Source: SM23-32 sp964434535 (lineage in GTDB: Bacteria > Planctomycetota > Brocadiia > SM23-32). Taken from it: a stretch of 46,763 bases of DNA. The notes below the pieces were generated by a model. That model made no database searches. It saw nothing but the letters and a program-made list of their open reading frames with translations, and had not been told where the DNA came from. Within the stretch, counting starts at the first letter, position 1, and the number at the start of each line of letters is the position of its first letter. The stretch is from contig CAYSWA010000020.1 in assembly GCA_964434535.1 (NCBI GenBank), positions 1 to 46,763 on the forward strand, given 5' to 3'. Position numbers and translations under genes: made by a program. Positions 7,640 to 17,200 of this stretch are shown here, in pieces.

Positions 7640-9850
7640 TCATTCGTGGTGGAGCGTGCGCACCGGGTCGAGCCGCGCCGCGCGCATCGCGGGCACCAGG
7701 CTGAACAGCAGGCTGCACAGGATCGCCCCGCCGGCCACGAGCGCGGGCATCACCACCCCGACGTGCGTCGGTATCTGCTCGAAGTAGTAGACGGTGGAGG
7801 GGAACGGGTCCCAGCCGATCGCGCTGCGCACTAAGCCCCGGACGACGTTGATGTTGTCGGCGAACACGATCCCGCCGGCCACGCCGAGGGCGGCGCCGAG
7901 CACGCCGATCGTCAGCCCGCAGGCGAGGAAGACCTGGCTGATCTGCCAGCGGGTGAAGCCGACCGCCTTCAGGATGCCCACGTCGCGGCGCCGCTCGTTG
8001 ACCATCGTGGTCACGATGGAGAAGATCAGGAACTCGGCCAGCACCAGGATCAGGCTCATGATCAGGGCCTGGAGGAAGCGCTCCATCGCCACCGCCTCCA
8101 GGAAGGTGCGGCGCTGCTCCTCCCAGGTCACGATCCCCACCCCCCCGCCGGTGTAGTGCAGGGCGAGCCGCCCGTCGGGGCCGGCCACGAGCGCGCGGGC
8201 GCCCTCGCCGCCGAAGGCGGCGCGCCCGACCCGGCGCGGCCCCGCCGCGAGGACCTCCCCCGCCGGCCCGGGCTGATCGCCCGACCCGTAGGCGAGCAGC
8301 GTCCAGGTGGCCAGTCCGTCCTCGCCGGCCGTCAGCCCCACCCCGGAGGTCCAGCCGAAACCGACGCAGAGCACCGGCCCCGCGTGGGCCTGCCACGAGA
8401 AGAGCGGGCGCGCCGCCCCCCGATGGTAGAGCGTCGCCCGGCCGCGCCCGTCGCCGCTCAGGAGCGTCTGCCCGTCAGGGCTGTAGGCGCAGGCGGTCAC
8501 CGGCGCCGGGTCATCCGGCGGCACGAACCCGCCGAGGCGCCTGCCCGTCTCGGCCTCGTAGGTGCGCACGGCCCCGTCCGCGCCGCCGACGGCCAGCTCC
8601 TCCCCCCGCGGTCCGAAGGCGAGCACGCGCGCCGCGCCGGCGGGGACGGCGGCCACCGCCAGCTCGTCCCCCGTCTCGGCGTCGAGCACGCGCACGCCGC
8701 CCGCTTCATCGCCGAGCGCGGCCAGGAAGCCGTCAGGCGAGAACGCCGCTGCCGCGATCGGCGCCGCCCCGGGGATCGTCTGCGCCCCCTCCCCACCCAC
8801 GCGGGCGAGCCGCGCCGAACCGTCCGCGAAGCCGACCAACAGGCTCTCGCCCCTTGGGCCGAGCGCGAGCGCGCTCGGGGCGCTCACCTGCGCCGCAACT
8901 CCCGCCAGCTCCTCGCCCGTGGCCGCGACCTGCACGCTGACGCCGTCGGCCCAGGCGACCGCCAGCCGCGCCCCGTCGGCGCTGAGGGCCAGCGCAAGCG
9001 GCTCGCCCCTCGGGGCGGCCAGCTCCTTCAGCACGGCGCCTCGCGCCCATACCTGGTAGAGGCCCTCGCGGGCCGCCTCGGCGTTCTGGTAGTCGTCGAG
9101 CTTGACGCTCAGCCCGCTGACCGCGCCGCCGGACTCGACCAGCTCCGTGGCGGCGTCCAGCGAGAGGATCACGAACTGGCTGTCGTAGTCGTGGTTGCCG
9201 GTCTGGAAGACGCCGTTGATCGCGTACTTCCGCAGTTGCAGGCGCAGGTCGGGCGTGGCGGTCACCAGGACCAGAGGCTGCGGGTAGCGGTTGATCTCCC
9301 GCGGCACGTCGGCGAAGAAGGCGGCGCCGACGAAACAGCCGCGCAGCCGCCCGCCCGTCTCGGGGTCCGTGTACGTGCGCGCCAGGTCCGCCAGCCGGCC
9401 CACGACCATGTAGCCGGGCAGCTCGGCGACGGTGCCCTCCAGCTCGGGATGGACCCCCTTGAACAGCACGTGCAGCATCTTCCCGCTGCCGGACTGGCGG
9501 ATCAGGCCCGCGCCGTCCACGTAAGGGGCGGCCCCGACGACGTGCGGCGCCCGGAGGGCCTTCTCCCGCCAGAGCGGCCAGTCGGACATGCCGTGCAGCC
9601 CGCCGGTGAGCGGCTCGACCTTCAGGTCGCTCAGGTAGCCGCGGATGGCGGCGGTGAGCTGGACGTGGAAGCCGGTGAAGACGCTCATCACCACGATCAG
9701 CGTCCCCACGCTGAGCATGATGCCGAGCACGGCGAGGTAGGAGAGCTTCTTCTTGAGCAGGTAGCGCAGGGCGATGCGCAGCGGGGCGGGGCTCAGGGCG
9801 GAGGCGCGGGCCGGTCGCGGCGGGGCCGGGCTCAGGAGCTTCTCGGGCAT
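7640..9850 (-). CDS. LolE/FtsX-type ABC permease with inserted beta-propeller
   Basis: The 736-residue protein is an MacB/LolCE-type permease. It has an N-terminal helix (LSYLAVLGIMLSVGTLIVVMSVFTGF), an extracytoplasmic MacB-like domain, and C-terminal three-helix FtsX domain with ERRRDVGILKAVGFTRWQI, the coupling segment that contacts the ATPase. Between LYQVWARG and TWEEQRRTFLEAVAMER, adjacent in normal LolE, are ~290 extra residues of WD40-like repeats: LALALSADGARLAVAWADG, AAAFSPDGFLAALGDEAGGVRVLDAETG, ACAYSPDGQTLLSGDGRG. This is a periplasmic propeller of about seven blades. ATG 9850 is preferred over the in-frame TTG 9865 because GGAAGG sits 5 bp upstream. No ATPase gene is adjacent. 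First gene of the 9850-4453 operon. Confidence 0.88.
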   Translation of the reverse strand: MPEKLLSPAPPRPARASALSPAPLRIALRYLLKKKLSYLAVLGIMLSVGTLIVVMSVFTGFHVQLTAAIRGYLSDLKVEPLTGGLHGMSDWPLWREKALRAPHVVGAAPYVDGAGLIRQSGSGKMLHVLFKGVHPELEGTVAELPGYMVVGRLADLARTYTDPETGGRLRGCFVGAAFFADVPREINRYPQPLVLVTATPDLRLQLRKYAINGVFQTGNHDYDSQFVILSLDAATELVESGGAVSGLSVKLDDYQNAEAAREGLYQVWARGAVLKELAAPRGEPLALALSADGARLAVAWADGVSVQVAATGEELAGVAAQVSAPSALALGPRGESLLVGFADGSARLARVGGEGAQTIPGAAPIAAAAFSPDGFLAALGDEAGGVRVLDAETGDELAVAAVPAGAARVLAFGPRGEELAVGGADGAVRTYEAETGRRLGGFVPPDDPAPVTACAYSPDGQTLLSGDGRGRATLYHRGAARPLFSWQAHAGPVLCVGFGWTSGVGLTAGEDGLATWTLLAYGSGDQPGPAGEVLAAGPRRVGRAAFGGEGARALVAGPDGRLALHYTGGGVGIVTWEEQRRTFLEAVAMERFLQALIMSLILVLAEFLIFSIVTTMVNERRRDVGILKAVGFTRWQISQVFLACGLTIGVLGAALGVAGGIVFADNINVVRGLVRSAIGWDPFPSTVYYFEQIPTHVGVVMPALVAGGAILCSLLFSLVPAMRAARLDPVRTLHHE

Positions 9851-9890
9851 AGGGGCCTTCCGCAAGGGGCGGCGCGAGCGACGAAGATAT

Positions 9891-9919
9891 GATTACCGAA
9901 GCGGGTGGGAATCGGCAAG
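9891..9919 (-). promoter_or_regulatory. Putative promoter of permease-isomerase-kinase operon
   Basis: Minus strand TTGCCG (9919-9914), 17 bp, TAATCA (9896-9891), ~40 bp before the permease start. Intermediate match to consensus. Confidence 0.4.
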
Positions 9920-9999
9920 TGGGCGGCCGCCAGCCTTTTCGCCCTTGCCTCTGTGGTCCTCCGCCTGCGCGGCGGTCCCTGCGTTGAAATCCTCTATGT

Positions 10000-10028
10000 T
10001 TGCAGGGCCGGCCTTCGCCTGCTATAAT
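10000..10028 (+). promoter_or_regulatory. rpmB promoter
   Basis: TTGCAG (10000-10005), 17 bp, perfect TATAAT (10023-10028); the start codon of rpmB is 40 bp downstream. Confidence 0.65.
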
Positions 10029-10067
10029 GCGCTTCCAGCCCGGATACCCGCTCACAGGAGCACAGAA

Positions 10068-10301
10068 GTGGCCAGAGTCTGCGCAGTATGCGGCAAGGGC
10101 ACCACGGCGGGGCGCCAGTACGCCCGCCGGGGCCGGGCGAAGCGGCTGGGCGGCGTCGGCATCAAGACCACCGGCGTGAGCAACCGCACGTTCCGCCCCA
10201 ACCTCCAGCGCGTGCGCGTGCTGGTCAACGGCGCGCCGAAGCGGCTGCGGGTCTGCGCCAAGTGCATCCGCAGCGGCAACGTCACCAAGGCCCCGCGATA
10301 G
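10068..10301 (+). CDS. rpmB: 50S ribosomal protein bL28, zinc-binding form
   Basis: The 77-residue protein starts MARVCAVCGKGTTAGRQYARRG and ends VCAKCIRSGNVTKAPR. The two C-x-x-C pairs are the zinc-binding C+ form of bL28. KTTGVSNRTFRPNLQRVRV is the family core that contacts 23S rRNA. GTG start at 10068 is supported by AGGAG 7 bp upstream and by the family N-terminus. It is followed 8 bp later by gatC, with which it is probably cotranscribed. Confidence 0.95.
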   Translation: MARVCAVCGKGTTAGRQYARRGRAKRLGGVGIKTTGVSNRTFRPNLQRVRVLVNGAPKRLRVCAKCIRSGNVTKAPR

Positions 10302-10309
10302 GGCCCTCC

Positions 10310-10597
10310 ATGGCGATTACCCGCCAGGAAGTCGACTACGTGGCGCACCTCTCGCGCCTCGCCCTCAGCGAGGCGCAGAAGGAGCGCTTCGCCGGCCAGC
10401 TCGACGCCATCCTCGCCTACATGGAGAAGCTCAACGAGCTGGACACCGAGGGCGTCGAGCCGATGGTCCACGGCATCGAGGGCGCCGAGCCGGTCCGCCC
10501 CGACCGCCTCCGCCCTTCGCTGCCGCAACGCGAGGCGCTCGCCAACGCCCCGCACAGCGCCGAAGGCTGCTTCCGCGTGCCCCGCATCATCGAGTAG
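10310..10597 (+). CDS. gatC: Asp-tRNA(Asn)/Glu-tRNA(Gln) amidotransferase subunit C
   Basis: The 95-residue GatC begins MAITRQEVDYVAHLSRLALSEAQK and has GQLDAILAYMEKLNELDTEGVEPM and the C-terminal PHSAEGCFRVPRIIE typical of the family. GatC wraps around GatA and stabilises the GatCAB complex that amidates misacylated tRNA. No gatA or gatB follows; the next gene converges from the other strand and overlaps the 3' end by 11 bp. The partner genes must therefore be elsewhere. Presence of gatC implies indirect Gln- or Asn-tRNA synthesis; a tRNA-Gln gene is also in the window. Confidence 0.92.
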   Translation: MAITRQEVDYVAHLSRLALSEAQKERFAGQLDAILAYMEKLNELDTEGVEPMVHGIEGAEPVRPDRLRPSLPQREALANAPHSAEGCFRVPRIIE

Positions 10598-11567
10598 CCC
10601 GCCCCGCACCCTTCCGCCCGCCCCGCTCGCGGTAGAACGAGGCCGACGGTCCGCCGGCCGTGAACAGCATCGCGAACCGCGTGACCAGGACCCCCAGCAG
10701 CACGTAGCCGAGCACGACCTGGGAGCTGAGCAGGAACTGCCCCAGCGCGCTGTTGGGCGCCGCGTAGACGTCGCCGAAGCCGAGCGTGGTCATGGTGACG
10801 ATCGAGAAGTACAGCGCGTATCCGAACCCGAACGGCTCTCCCGGTCCCTCCGCCCAAACGGCCACGACCGAGTGGGGAAACGCGGCATAGGCAAGCGCGA
10901 ACAGGACCGCCAGCAGCGCGAAGACCCCCAGCACCCGCCACGTGGAGCGGCCGTAATCGCACGTGATCCAGAACAGCCACGCCGCCGGCGCCAGCAGCCG
11001 ATGGCGCCGGTACCAGTGGCGCCAGCGCTCGCGCCGCACGTTGTACTGCAGAAGCTGCTTCAGTCCGGGCTCGATACGCATGCCATCAAGCGGCACCCCC
11101 GTGAAGTCGCTGGCCAGGTCCACCCGCTCGGTCAGCAGCAGCGTCTCGCCGTCCACCTTCGAGTAAGCGCAGCGAGCCCCCCGCAGATCGACCCCGCGAA
11201 GGTTGGCGCCCCGCAGGTCCGCCTCCAGGATGCGCGCCCCGCGCAGGTCGGCGTCGACCAGGATGGCCCGCTGGAGCTCGGCTCCGACCAGGACGGCCCC
11301 CCGCAAGTCGGCGCCGACCAGGATGGCGCCGGGCAGCTTGGCGCGCGCCAGGTTCGCCCCGTGCAGGTCGATGCGGCGCAGGGCCGGGCGCTCGCCCTCC
11401 TCGCCGAGCGTCACGCCCTGGAGCCAGACCTTCACGGCCGGGTTGGCCCGGCGCCACTCGTTCCACGCCGCCGCGTCGCCGTCCCGCACGCACTGGCGCA
11501 GCAGCGCGAGCTGGTCCTCGTCGATCGTGTTCTCGCCCAGGCGCAAATCAACGCTCTGGCCCGACAT
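10587..11567 (-). CDS. Pentapeptide-repeat protein fused to a K+-channel pore
   Basis: The 326-residue protein has three parts. Residues ~1-65 are a soluble lead. Residues ~70-150 are a pentapeptide-repeat helix with A(D/N)LxG-type repeats (LHGANLARAKLPGAILVGADL). The C-terminal half is a two-helix ion-channel module: hydrophobic WRVLGVFALLAVLFALAYAAF, pore loop ALYFSIVTMTTLGFGDVYA with the T-x-GFGD selectivity filter of K+ channels, then a second membrane helix (VVLGYVLLGVLVTRFAMLF). Start at 11567 has GGAGGAGG 7 bp upstream. TTGCCC-N18-TACACT is the likely promoter. It probably conducts K+, with the repeat domain as a cytoplasmic module of unknown role. Confidence 0.85.
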   Translation of the reverse strand: MSGQSVDLRLGENTIDEDQLALLRQCVRDGDAAAWNEWRRANPAVKVWLQGVTLGEEGERPALRRIDLHGANLARAKLPGAILVGADLRGAVLVGAELQRAILVDADLRGARILEADLRGANLRGVDLRGARCAYSKVDGETLLLTERVDLASDFTGVPLDGMRIEPGLKQLLQYNVRRERWRHWYRRHRLLAPAAWLFWITCDYGRSTWRVLGVFALLAVLFALAYAAFPHSVVAVWAEGPGEPFGFGYALYFSIVTMTTLGFGDVYAAPNSALGQFLLSSQVVLGYVLLGVLVTRFAMLFTAGGPSASFYRERGGRKGAGRATR

Positions 11568-11601
11568 TGCGGCCTCCTCCCCTGCGGGCTCGCCACCGAC
11601 G

Positions 11602-11631
11602 AGTGTACCCGCACGGCGCCGGCCAGGGCAA
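11602..11631 (-). promoter_or_regulatory. Promoter of pentapeptide-channel gene
   Basis: Minus strand TTGCCC (11631-11626), 18 bp, TACACT (11607-11602), placed ~35 bp before the start. Divergent from the GH5 gene, which has its own TATAAT at 11665-11670. Confidence 0.45.
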
Positions 11632-11699
11632 CCGGCCGGCGCTCGACACCAGCGGGCGGCGGCGTATAATCCCCGGCACACTAACCGGGGAGGAACGCC

Positions 11700-12752
11700 G
11701 TGGCTTTCGAGATCCGCCGGGGGACCAACATATCGCACTGGCTCTCGCAGAGCGGCGCGCGAGGGGAGCGGCGCCGCGCCTACTTCACCCGCCAGGACGT
11801 GGAGTGGCTCGCCGGCATCGGGCTGGATCACCTGCGCATCCCGATCGACGAAGAGCAGATGTGGGACGAGGACGGCCGCCGCGAGGACGAGGCGTTCGAG
11901 CTGCTCACCGGCGCCCTCGACTGGTGCGCCGGCTGCGGGCTGCGCGCCGTGGTCGACCTGCACATCCTGCGCGGCCACCACTTCCTGGCCCAGGAGAAGC
12001 CGCTCTTCACCGACCCCGCCGCACAGGAGCACTTCTGCGACCTGTGGCGCGACCTGTCCGAGGCACTCGGCGAGCGCCCCCTCGGCATGGTCGCCTACGA
12101 GCTGCTCAACGAGGCCGTCGCCGACGACCACGAGGACTGGAACCGCGTCGCCCACGCCGCCTTCGCCGCGATCCGCCAGCGGGAGCCGGAGCGGACCGTC
12201 GTGCTCGGCTCCAACAAGTGGAACGTCCCCGAGACGTTCGAGGCGCTCCGGGTGCCCGACGAGGCGCGCCTGATCCTCACCTACCACTTCTACATGCCCC
12301 TGATGCTCACGCACTACCGGGCGAGCTGGACGCCCCTGCACCCCTACCGCGGCCCGGTCCACTACCCCGGCCGGCCGGTCACCGAGGAGGAGCTCGCCGC
12401 CGTCGACCCCGAGACGCTCGAGGCGATGGGCATCGCAGCGGGCGAGCTGGACCAGTGGATGCGGGAGCAGGTCGAGCGGATAACGGCCCACTACGACCGC
12501 GAGGTGCTGGAGGAGCTGATGGCCCCGGCCTTCACCGTCGCCGAGCAGACGGGGCTGGCGCTCTACTGCGGCGAGTGGGGCTGCGTGAAGGAGACGCCCG
12601 AGCCGGACCGGCTGCGCTGGTATGCGCACATGCGCTCGATCTTCGCGGAGCGCGGCGTGGGCTGGGCAAACTGGGACTACAAGAGCGGCCACTTCGGCCT
12701 GCGCCCCGGCGGCGAGCCGGACCAGCCCCTCATCGACATCCTGCTGGGGTGA
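11700..12752 (+). CDS. GH5-like glycoside hydrolase (cytoplasmic)
   Basis: The 350-residue (beta/alpha)8 protein opens RRGTNISHWLSQ, the 'RGxNxxHWL' entry of GH5 cellulase-like enzymes. It has LDHLRIPID, VVDLHILRGHHF, acid/base Glu138 in AYELLNEAVADD, HFYMP with the conserved His, and nucleophile Glu292 in LALYCGEWGC. Both catalytic Glu are present, so it should be a retaining beta-glycosidase. No signal peptide is visible, so it likely acts inside the cell on short oligosaccharides. GTG start at 11700 follows GGGGAGGA; TATAAT lies at 11665-11670. The substrate is not predictable. Confidence 0.85.
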   Translation: MAFEIRRGTNISHWLSQSGARGERRRAYFTRQDVEWLAGIGLDHLRIPIDEEQMWDEDGRREDEAFELLTGALDWCAGCGLRAVVDLHILRGHHFLAQEKPLFTDPAAQEHFCDLWRDLSEALGERPLGMVAYELLNEAVADDHEDWNRVAHAAFAAIRQREPERTVVLGSNKWNVPETFEALRVPDEARLILTYHFYMPLMLTHYRASWTPLHPYRGPVHYPGRPVTEEELAAVDPETLEAMGIAAGELDQWMREQVERITAHYDREVLEELMAPAFTVAEQTGLALYCGEWGCVKETPEPDRLRWYAHMRSIFAERGVGWANWDYKSGHFGLRPGGEPDQPLIDILLG

Positions 12753-12890
12753 GGGAGACGGGAACTCAGGGCGCATCGGGCTCGGCCGGGGCGAGCTCGA
12801 TCAGCTCGATGCCCTCGGCGGCGCCGCAACTGTCCCGGCGGTAACATCACTCCGGACCGCACACGTGCAGTGCAGCAAGGCAGCCTCCGT

Positions 12891-13061
12891 CTACGGGCGG
12901 TCACCGGCCAGCGGGCGAAGCACGGCACCGACGGCCAGGACGCCAACCGCCATGATCAGCAGCATACGCGGCACGCCTGCCGGCAGCTCGCGCAGGAGCA
13001 TGAGCGCCAGCAAGGCCAACACAACCGCGCCGCCGATGGACCCCGGGCTACTCGTGCGCAT
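12891..13061 (-). CDS. Small two-helix membrane protein
   Basis: A 56-residue frame: MRTSSPGSIGGAVVLALLALMLLREL, then RMLLIMAVGVLAVGAVLRPLAGDRP, that is two hydrophobic helices linked by ELPAGVP. A GAGGGG lies 6 bp before the ATG. No family recognised. Its presence in an otherwise gene-poor stretch (12753-13173) and good ribosome site make it a plausible real gene. The rest of the gap shows no other feature except a possible minus-strand C-terminal stub at about 12764-12842 ending ELAPAEPDAP. Confidence 0.5.
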   Translation of the reverse strand: MRTSSPGSIGGAVVLALLALMLLRELPAGVPRMLLIMAVGVLAVGAVLRPLAGDRP

Positions 13062-13173
13062 CGTTACCCCTCGTGGGTTAGGGTTCAGTCCGCCGGAACG
13101 ACTCGCACTCGCTCGCTGCGACTCGGTGTCACCTCAACCAGCCAGCCACAGGCGCTTGTTCGTTCTGCTGCCC

Positions 13174-13773
13174 TCATCTGGCGGGAGGCTCGCTGTCAGT
13201 CTCTCCGAGTGAATATCTGCGCTGCATGTACTCCTCGGTCACTCCGTCAAAAGGGGGCGGCTCTGATTCCCTGGTGATCCTCGCGAACCGCGCCACACCT
13301 TCTTTTTTGGCCTTCTGATCCAGGTCCCAGATATTGTCAATGACTATACCGACAATACCGACAACGTTGCTCGCGATCACCGTGGCAGTTCCGGGGTCGA
13401 AGCCCTTCGTTACCTGCGGCCGCGTGTCCTCAGCAGCCTCCAGGAAATCCTTAGCGTCACCTGAAGCCTTGTGCTGAGCGTAATCACTCGCCGGCACGTT
13501 GACCTCTTGCGTCATCTCTACCCTTGAGCGCATGGCGGACAGGAATCCTCTCGCGCTACCTGCAGCGCGGTTGTAGAGCTCTTGCATGCGTTGGTATTCG
13601 TCGCTCTCAGCATTCGGGTGCTGCCGCTTAACCTGGTAAGCAGCCATTTCCATCTCCCGGATATCGGTCAGGCAAGCCTCCACGCCGCCAGTGTCCTGGA
13701 CGCTGAAGCATCCAGACGAGAGAAAGAGACAGGACACCAGAACAACCGAGACTCCGGCTCTGTAAATGCTCAC
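13174..13773 (-). CDS. Uncharacterised lipoprotein
   Basis: Using the GTG at 13773 (GGAGG 8 bp upstream) the 199-residue protein starts MSIYRAGVSVVLVSCLFLSSGC, a type II signal peptide with lipobox LSSGC. The body is helical and polar (QVKRQHPNAESDEYQRMQELYNR), has one hydrophobic patch (ATVIASNVVGIVGIVIDNIWDL) and a Pro-rich tail. The base composition here is visibly less GC-rich than neighbours, with codons such as ATA and TTT, suggesting recent acquisition. No enzyme motif is seen. The frame is open further upstream but lacks a signal peptide there. Confidence 0.65.
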   Translation of the reverse strand: MSIYRAGVSVVLVSCLFLSSGCFSVQDTGGVEACLTDIREMEMAAYQVKRQHPNAESDEYQRMQELYNRAAGSARGFLSAMRSRVEMTQEVNVPASDYAQHKASGDAKDFLEAAEDTRPQVTKGFDPGTATVIASNVVGIVGIVIDNIWDLDQKAKKEGVARFARITRESEPPPFDGVTEEYMQRRYSLGETDSEPPAR

Positions 13774-14230
13774 GCTTACGTCCTCCGGGACGTTAGGAGA
13801 CTTCAGTTGGAGCGCCCAAGTAGCCGACAAGGTAGTCACGGCTGTCAGGGACAGCCGAACAAATGCCGGCAACTCCTCACGGCCGACAAGTCCAACGGCC
13901 CTCCTTTCGGGTTCGAGTGGGATGGAGCGCAGAACAGCATGCCAGGTTCTTACTCTCGTTAGCGCAGGTACGCGATCCAGCGATGACCCCCGCCGGGCAC
14001 GCCTTACAGGAAGAGCTGGCGGAGCTTCTCCGTGTCCTCCGCTAGCATCGGTCACCTCGTGCCGAATCTGCTCTGGCAGAACGCATCCACTACAGGATGG
14101 CATGCTGGGACGGCCAAGGCGTCAAGCAGAGCAGGCGCTGGCTCGCCAGCCATAGCTGAACCGTTGCCTGCCCGCGTCCGCCCTAAGCGACGCCCCCTAT
14201 GCGCAACATGAGACACCGATCAGTGCGCTC
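13774..14230. other. Gene-poor stretch, no supported gene
   Basis: About 450 bp of intermediate composition. Frames are open in several phases but none has a good start, ribosome-binding site or recognisable motif. I see no RNA gene, repeat or terminator with confidence. Confidence 0.5.
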
Positions 14231-17200
14231 TCACGCTTTCAGGCGCAGCGTCACGATCTGGAAGGGGCGCAGCTCCAGCGCCACGTGGCCGTCCGTCACC
14301 TCCAGGTCCTCCTGCGGCTCCTCCAGCATGTTCGCCCGGCTCGCCGCGTAGAGCGGCAGCGTGGTGGCGAGCGTGCAGCGCGTGGCCGTGCGCTTGGACT
14401 CGTAGAGCCGCACGATCACGTCGCCCGAGCCGTCCTCGGCCGGCTTGACCGTCTCGATGACGACGTTCGGCGCGTCGAGCGAGAACAGGCTCCGCTCGCC
14501 GGCGTCGCCGGGGGCGGTGGTCACGGGGCAGTTCAGCTCGTAGCCCTCGCGCACGAGGCCGCATTCGCCGAAGCTGCCGTTCCAGGCGTAGAAGGCGTAG
14601 GTGAACTGCTGCGTGCCGAGCTCGGCGTGCATGTCCGGCGCGATGGGCGACTTCAGCAGCGTCAGCTTGATCGTGTTGCCGAGCACGTTGACGCCGTACT
14701 TGCAGTCGTTGAGCACGGCGCAGCCGCGGCCCTCTTCGGCGAGCGCCGTCCACTTCTGGTTGGCCACTTCGAAGCGGTCGGCGTCGAACGGGCGCGAGCG
14801 GTGATTGGGGCGCCGCACGTGGCCGAACTGGATCTCGTGGATCGCCTCGCTGGCGTGGATGCCGACGGGGAAGGCGACCTTCAGCAGCTTGTGGCGCTCG
14901 TGCCAGTCGATGGTGGTCTCGAAGTCCACCCGCCGGCTGCCCCGCCGCAGGAGCACGTCCTGGACCACTTCGCTCTCGTGCAGCCGCCGCCGGATGCGCA
15001 GCACGGCCACCAGCGGGCCGGCCGCCACGACGGTGAACTCGGCCGACTCGGGCAGCTCGACCGGCTGGTCCTCGTACATGCTGTCGATGTCCCACGCGTC
15101 GAACCAGCTCGGCACGTCCTTGTACATGCGGAAGCTGTTGCACGGCCCGGCGGCGAGCTCGCGCGCGGCGTCCTTGTCGTAGACGCTGCTCAGCTCTGCG
15201 CGCTCGTTGAACTCCAGGCGCAGGTGCTCGTTCTCCAGCAGGCGCTGCTCGGCTACGAGCGCGTTCTGGGCCTCGGCGGGCTCGCCGGGCCTGAGCGAGA
15301 CCCATCCGCAGGCCGGCACCGTGGCCTCGGCGAAGCTCCGGCCCTCAAGCTCCTGCACGGGCAGCGCGCGGCCGCCGGCGGCCGCGCCGCCGAACTCCTC
15401 CGGCAGCGGCACCAGCGCCGTGCGCTCCCAGGAGAGCGAGTTGAGGGCGGTGACGGCGAGCGTGTCCTCGTTGGTCAGCGCGGCGGCGGCCCGCTCGGCC
15501 ACTTCGCGCGCGGCGGCGACGGCCTCGGCCTGCGCGGCCTCGGCCTCCTCGTAGACGCGCCGGATGGAGGAGCCGGGCAGCACGTCGTGGAACTGCTGGG
15601 TCAGGACCTTCTTCCAGGCGGCGTCCATCCGGTCGGCGGGGAAGCCGAAGCCGGCGCGCACGGCTGCGGCAACGCCCCACATCTCGGCCTCGCGCAGGGC
15701 CAGCTCGGCCTTCCGGTTGCCGCGCTTGGTGCGGGCCTGGGAGGTATAGGTGCCGCGGTGGCACTGGTAGTAGAGCTCGCCCACGTAGCGGTTGTCGGGC
15801 ACGCCGCGCTGCTCCAGGTCCCGGAAGTACTCGACGGGGGCGGCGATCTGCACGCGGGGGCAGCCCTCCAGGTCGGCCTCGCGGCGGACGTACTCGAGGT
15901 GCTCGCGGGTCGGGCCGCCGCCGCCGTCGCCCCAGCCGAAGGGCATCAGGCGGGTGGAGACGCCGCGCAGGTCGCGCAGCTCCCGCCAGCGCCCGATCAC
16001 GTCCGAGGGGCGCATCTGCGAGTTGTAGTCGTTGCACAGGTGCACCAGCACGCCGGAGCCGTCGATCCCCTCCCAGATGAAGGTGTGGTGGGGGAAGGGG
16101 TCGCCCCCGTGGTAGTTCCAGAAGATCTTGGCCGTCGAGAAGTACTTTACCCCGCAGCCGCGCATGATCTGCGGCATGGCGCCGCAGTAGCCGAACACGT
16201 CCGGCAGCCACATCAGCTCGGTCTCGACGCCGAACTCCTCGCGGTAGAACCGCTTGCCGTGCACGAACTGGCGGATCAGGCTCTCGCCGCCGGTCACGTT
16301 GGTGTCCATCTCCACCCAGGTGCTCCCGTCGGCGATCACGTGGCCGCCGGCGACGGCCTCCTTGACCCGCTCGTAGAGCGCCGGGTAGTGGTCCTTGACC
16401 ATCTGGTAGAGCACGGGCTGGCTGTGGAGGAACTTGTGCTCGGGATACCGGCCGGCGAGCTCGATCTGCATCGAGAGCGTGCGGGCCGCCTTGCGGACGG
16501 TCTCGGCGAGCGGCCAGAGCCAGGCCACGTCGAGGTGGGCGTGGCCGTAGGCGAACATCAGCGGCGAGGTCGAGCCGTTCCGGCACTCCAGCAGCGGGCG
16601 GAGCCGCTCGCGACCGGCCCGGATCGTCTCCATCATCTCCTCGCGCGGCAGCTCCAGGTCGACGATCAGCGTGAAGTCGCGCAGGCCCTCCTCGATCTGC
16701 ATCACGCGCAGGGACTTCTCGTCGAGGCTCTCGCGCAGGTGCCAGAGCGTCTCGACGTCGATCCAGAGCTGGAAGGCGTCCTCGTGCCAGACGCCGAAGG
16801 TGCTGCGCCCGACGGTGCGCTGGGCCGCCGGGGGCTCGGGCACGGTCTGCCAGCCGTGGGGCACGGGCCCCTCGCCGACCGGCGTGGGGCCGTGGCCGGC
16901 GTATGCCTCGACCAGCAGGTCGCAGGTGGTCCCCGGCTCGGCGCTCTCGGTCAGGGCGGCGTGGCGCATGCCGACGGCGCGCCCGTCGAGGAAGACGAGC
17001 TTCTCCGCGCCGGGCTCTATCTCGGCGCGCACGATGCAACCGGCCGCCTCCTCGGGGATGGTCACGCGCGCCTTGAACCAGCCGTACTCGTACTTGCCGC
17101 CCCACCGTGTGCCGGGGGGCATCGGCTCGAAGGAGCCGCCGGCGGCCTGCTCGGGCGCGAGATGGTCGAGGGTGGTGAAGCCGCTCAGTTCGACGTCGCC

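Noticed and set aside
12764..12842. Minus-strand tail ending ELAPAEPDAP as a gene
   Set aside because: No start codon and too short; at most a remnant. A similar weak stub at about 18436-18482 was also set aside.
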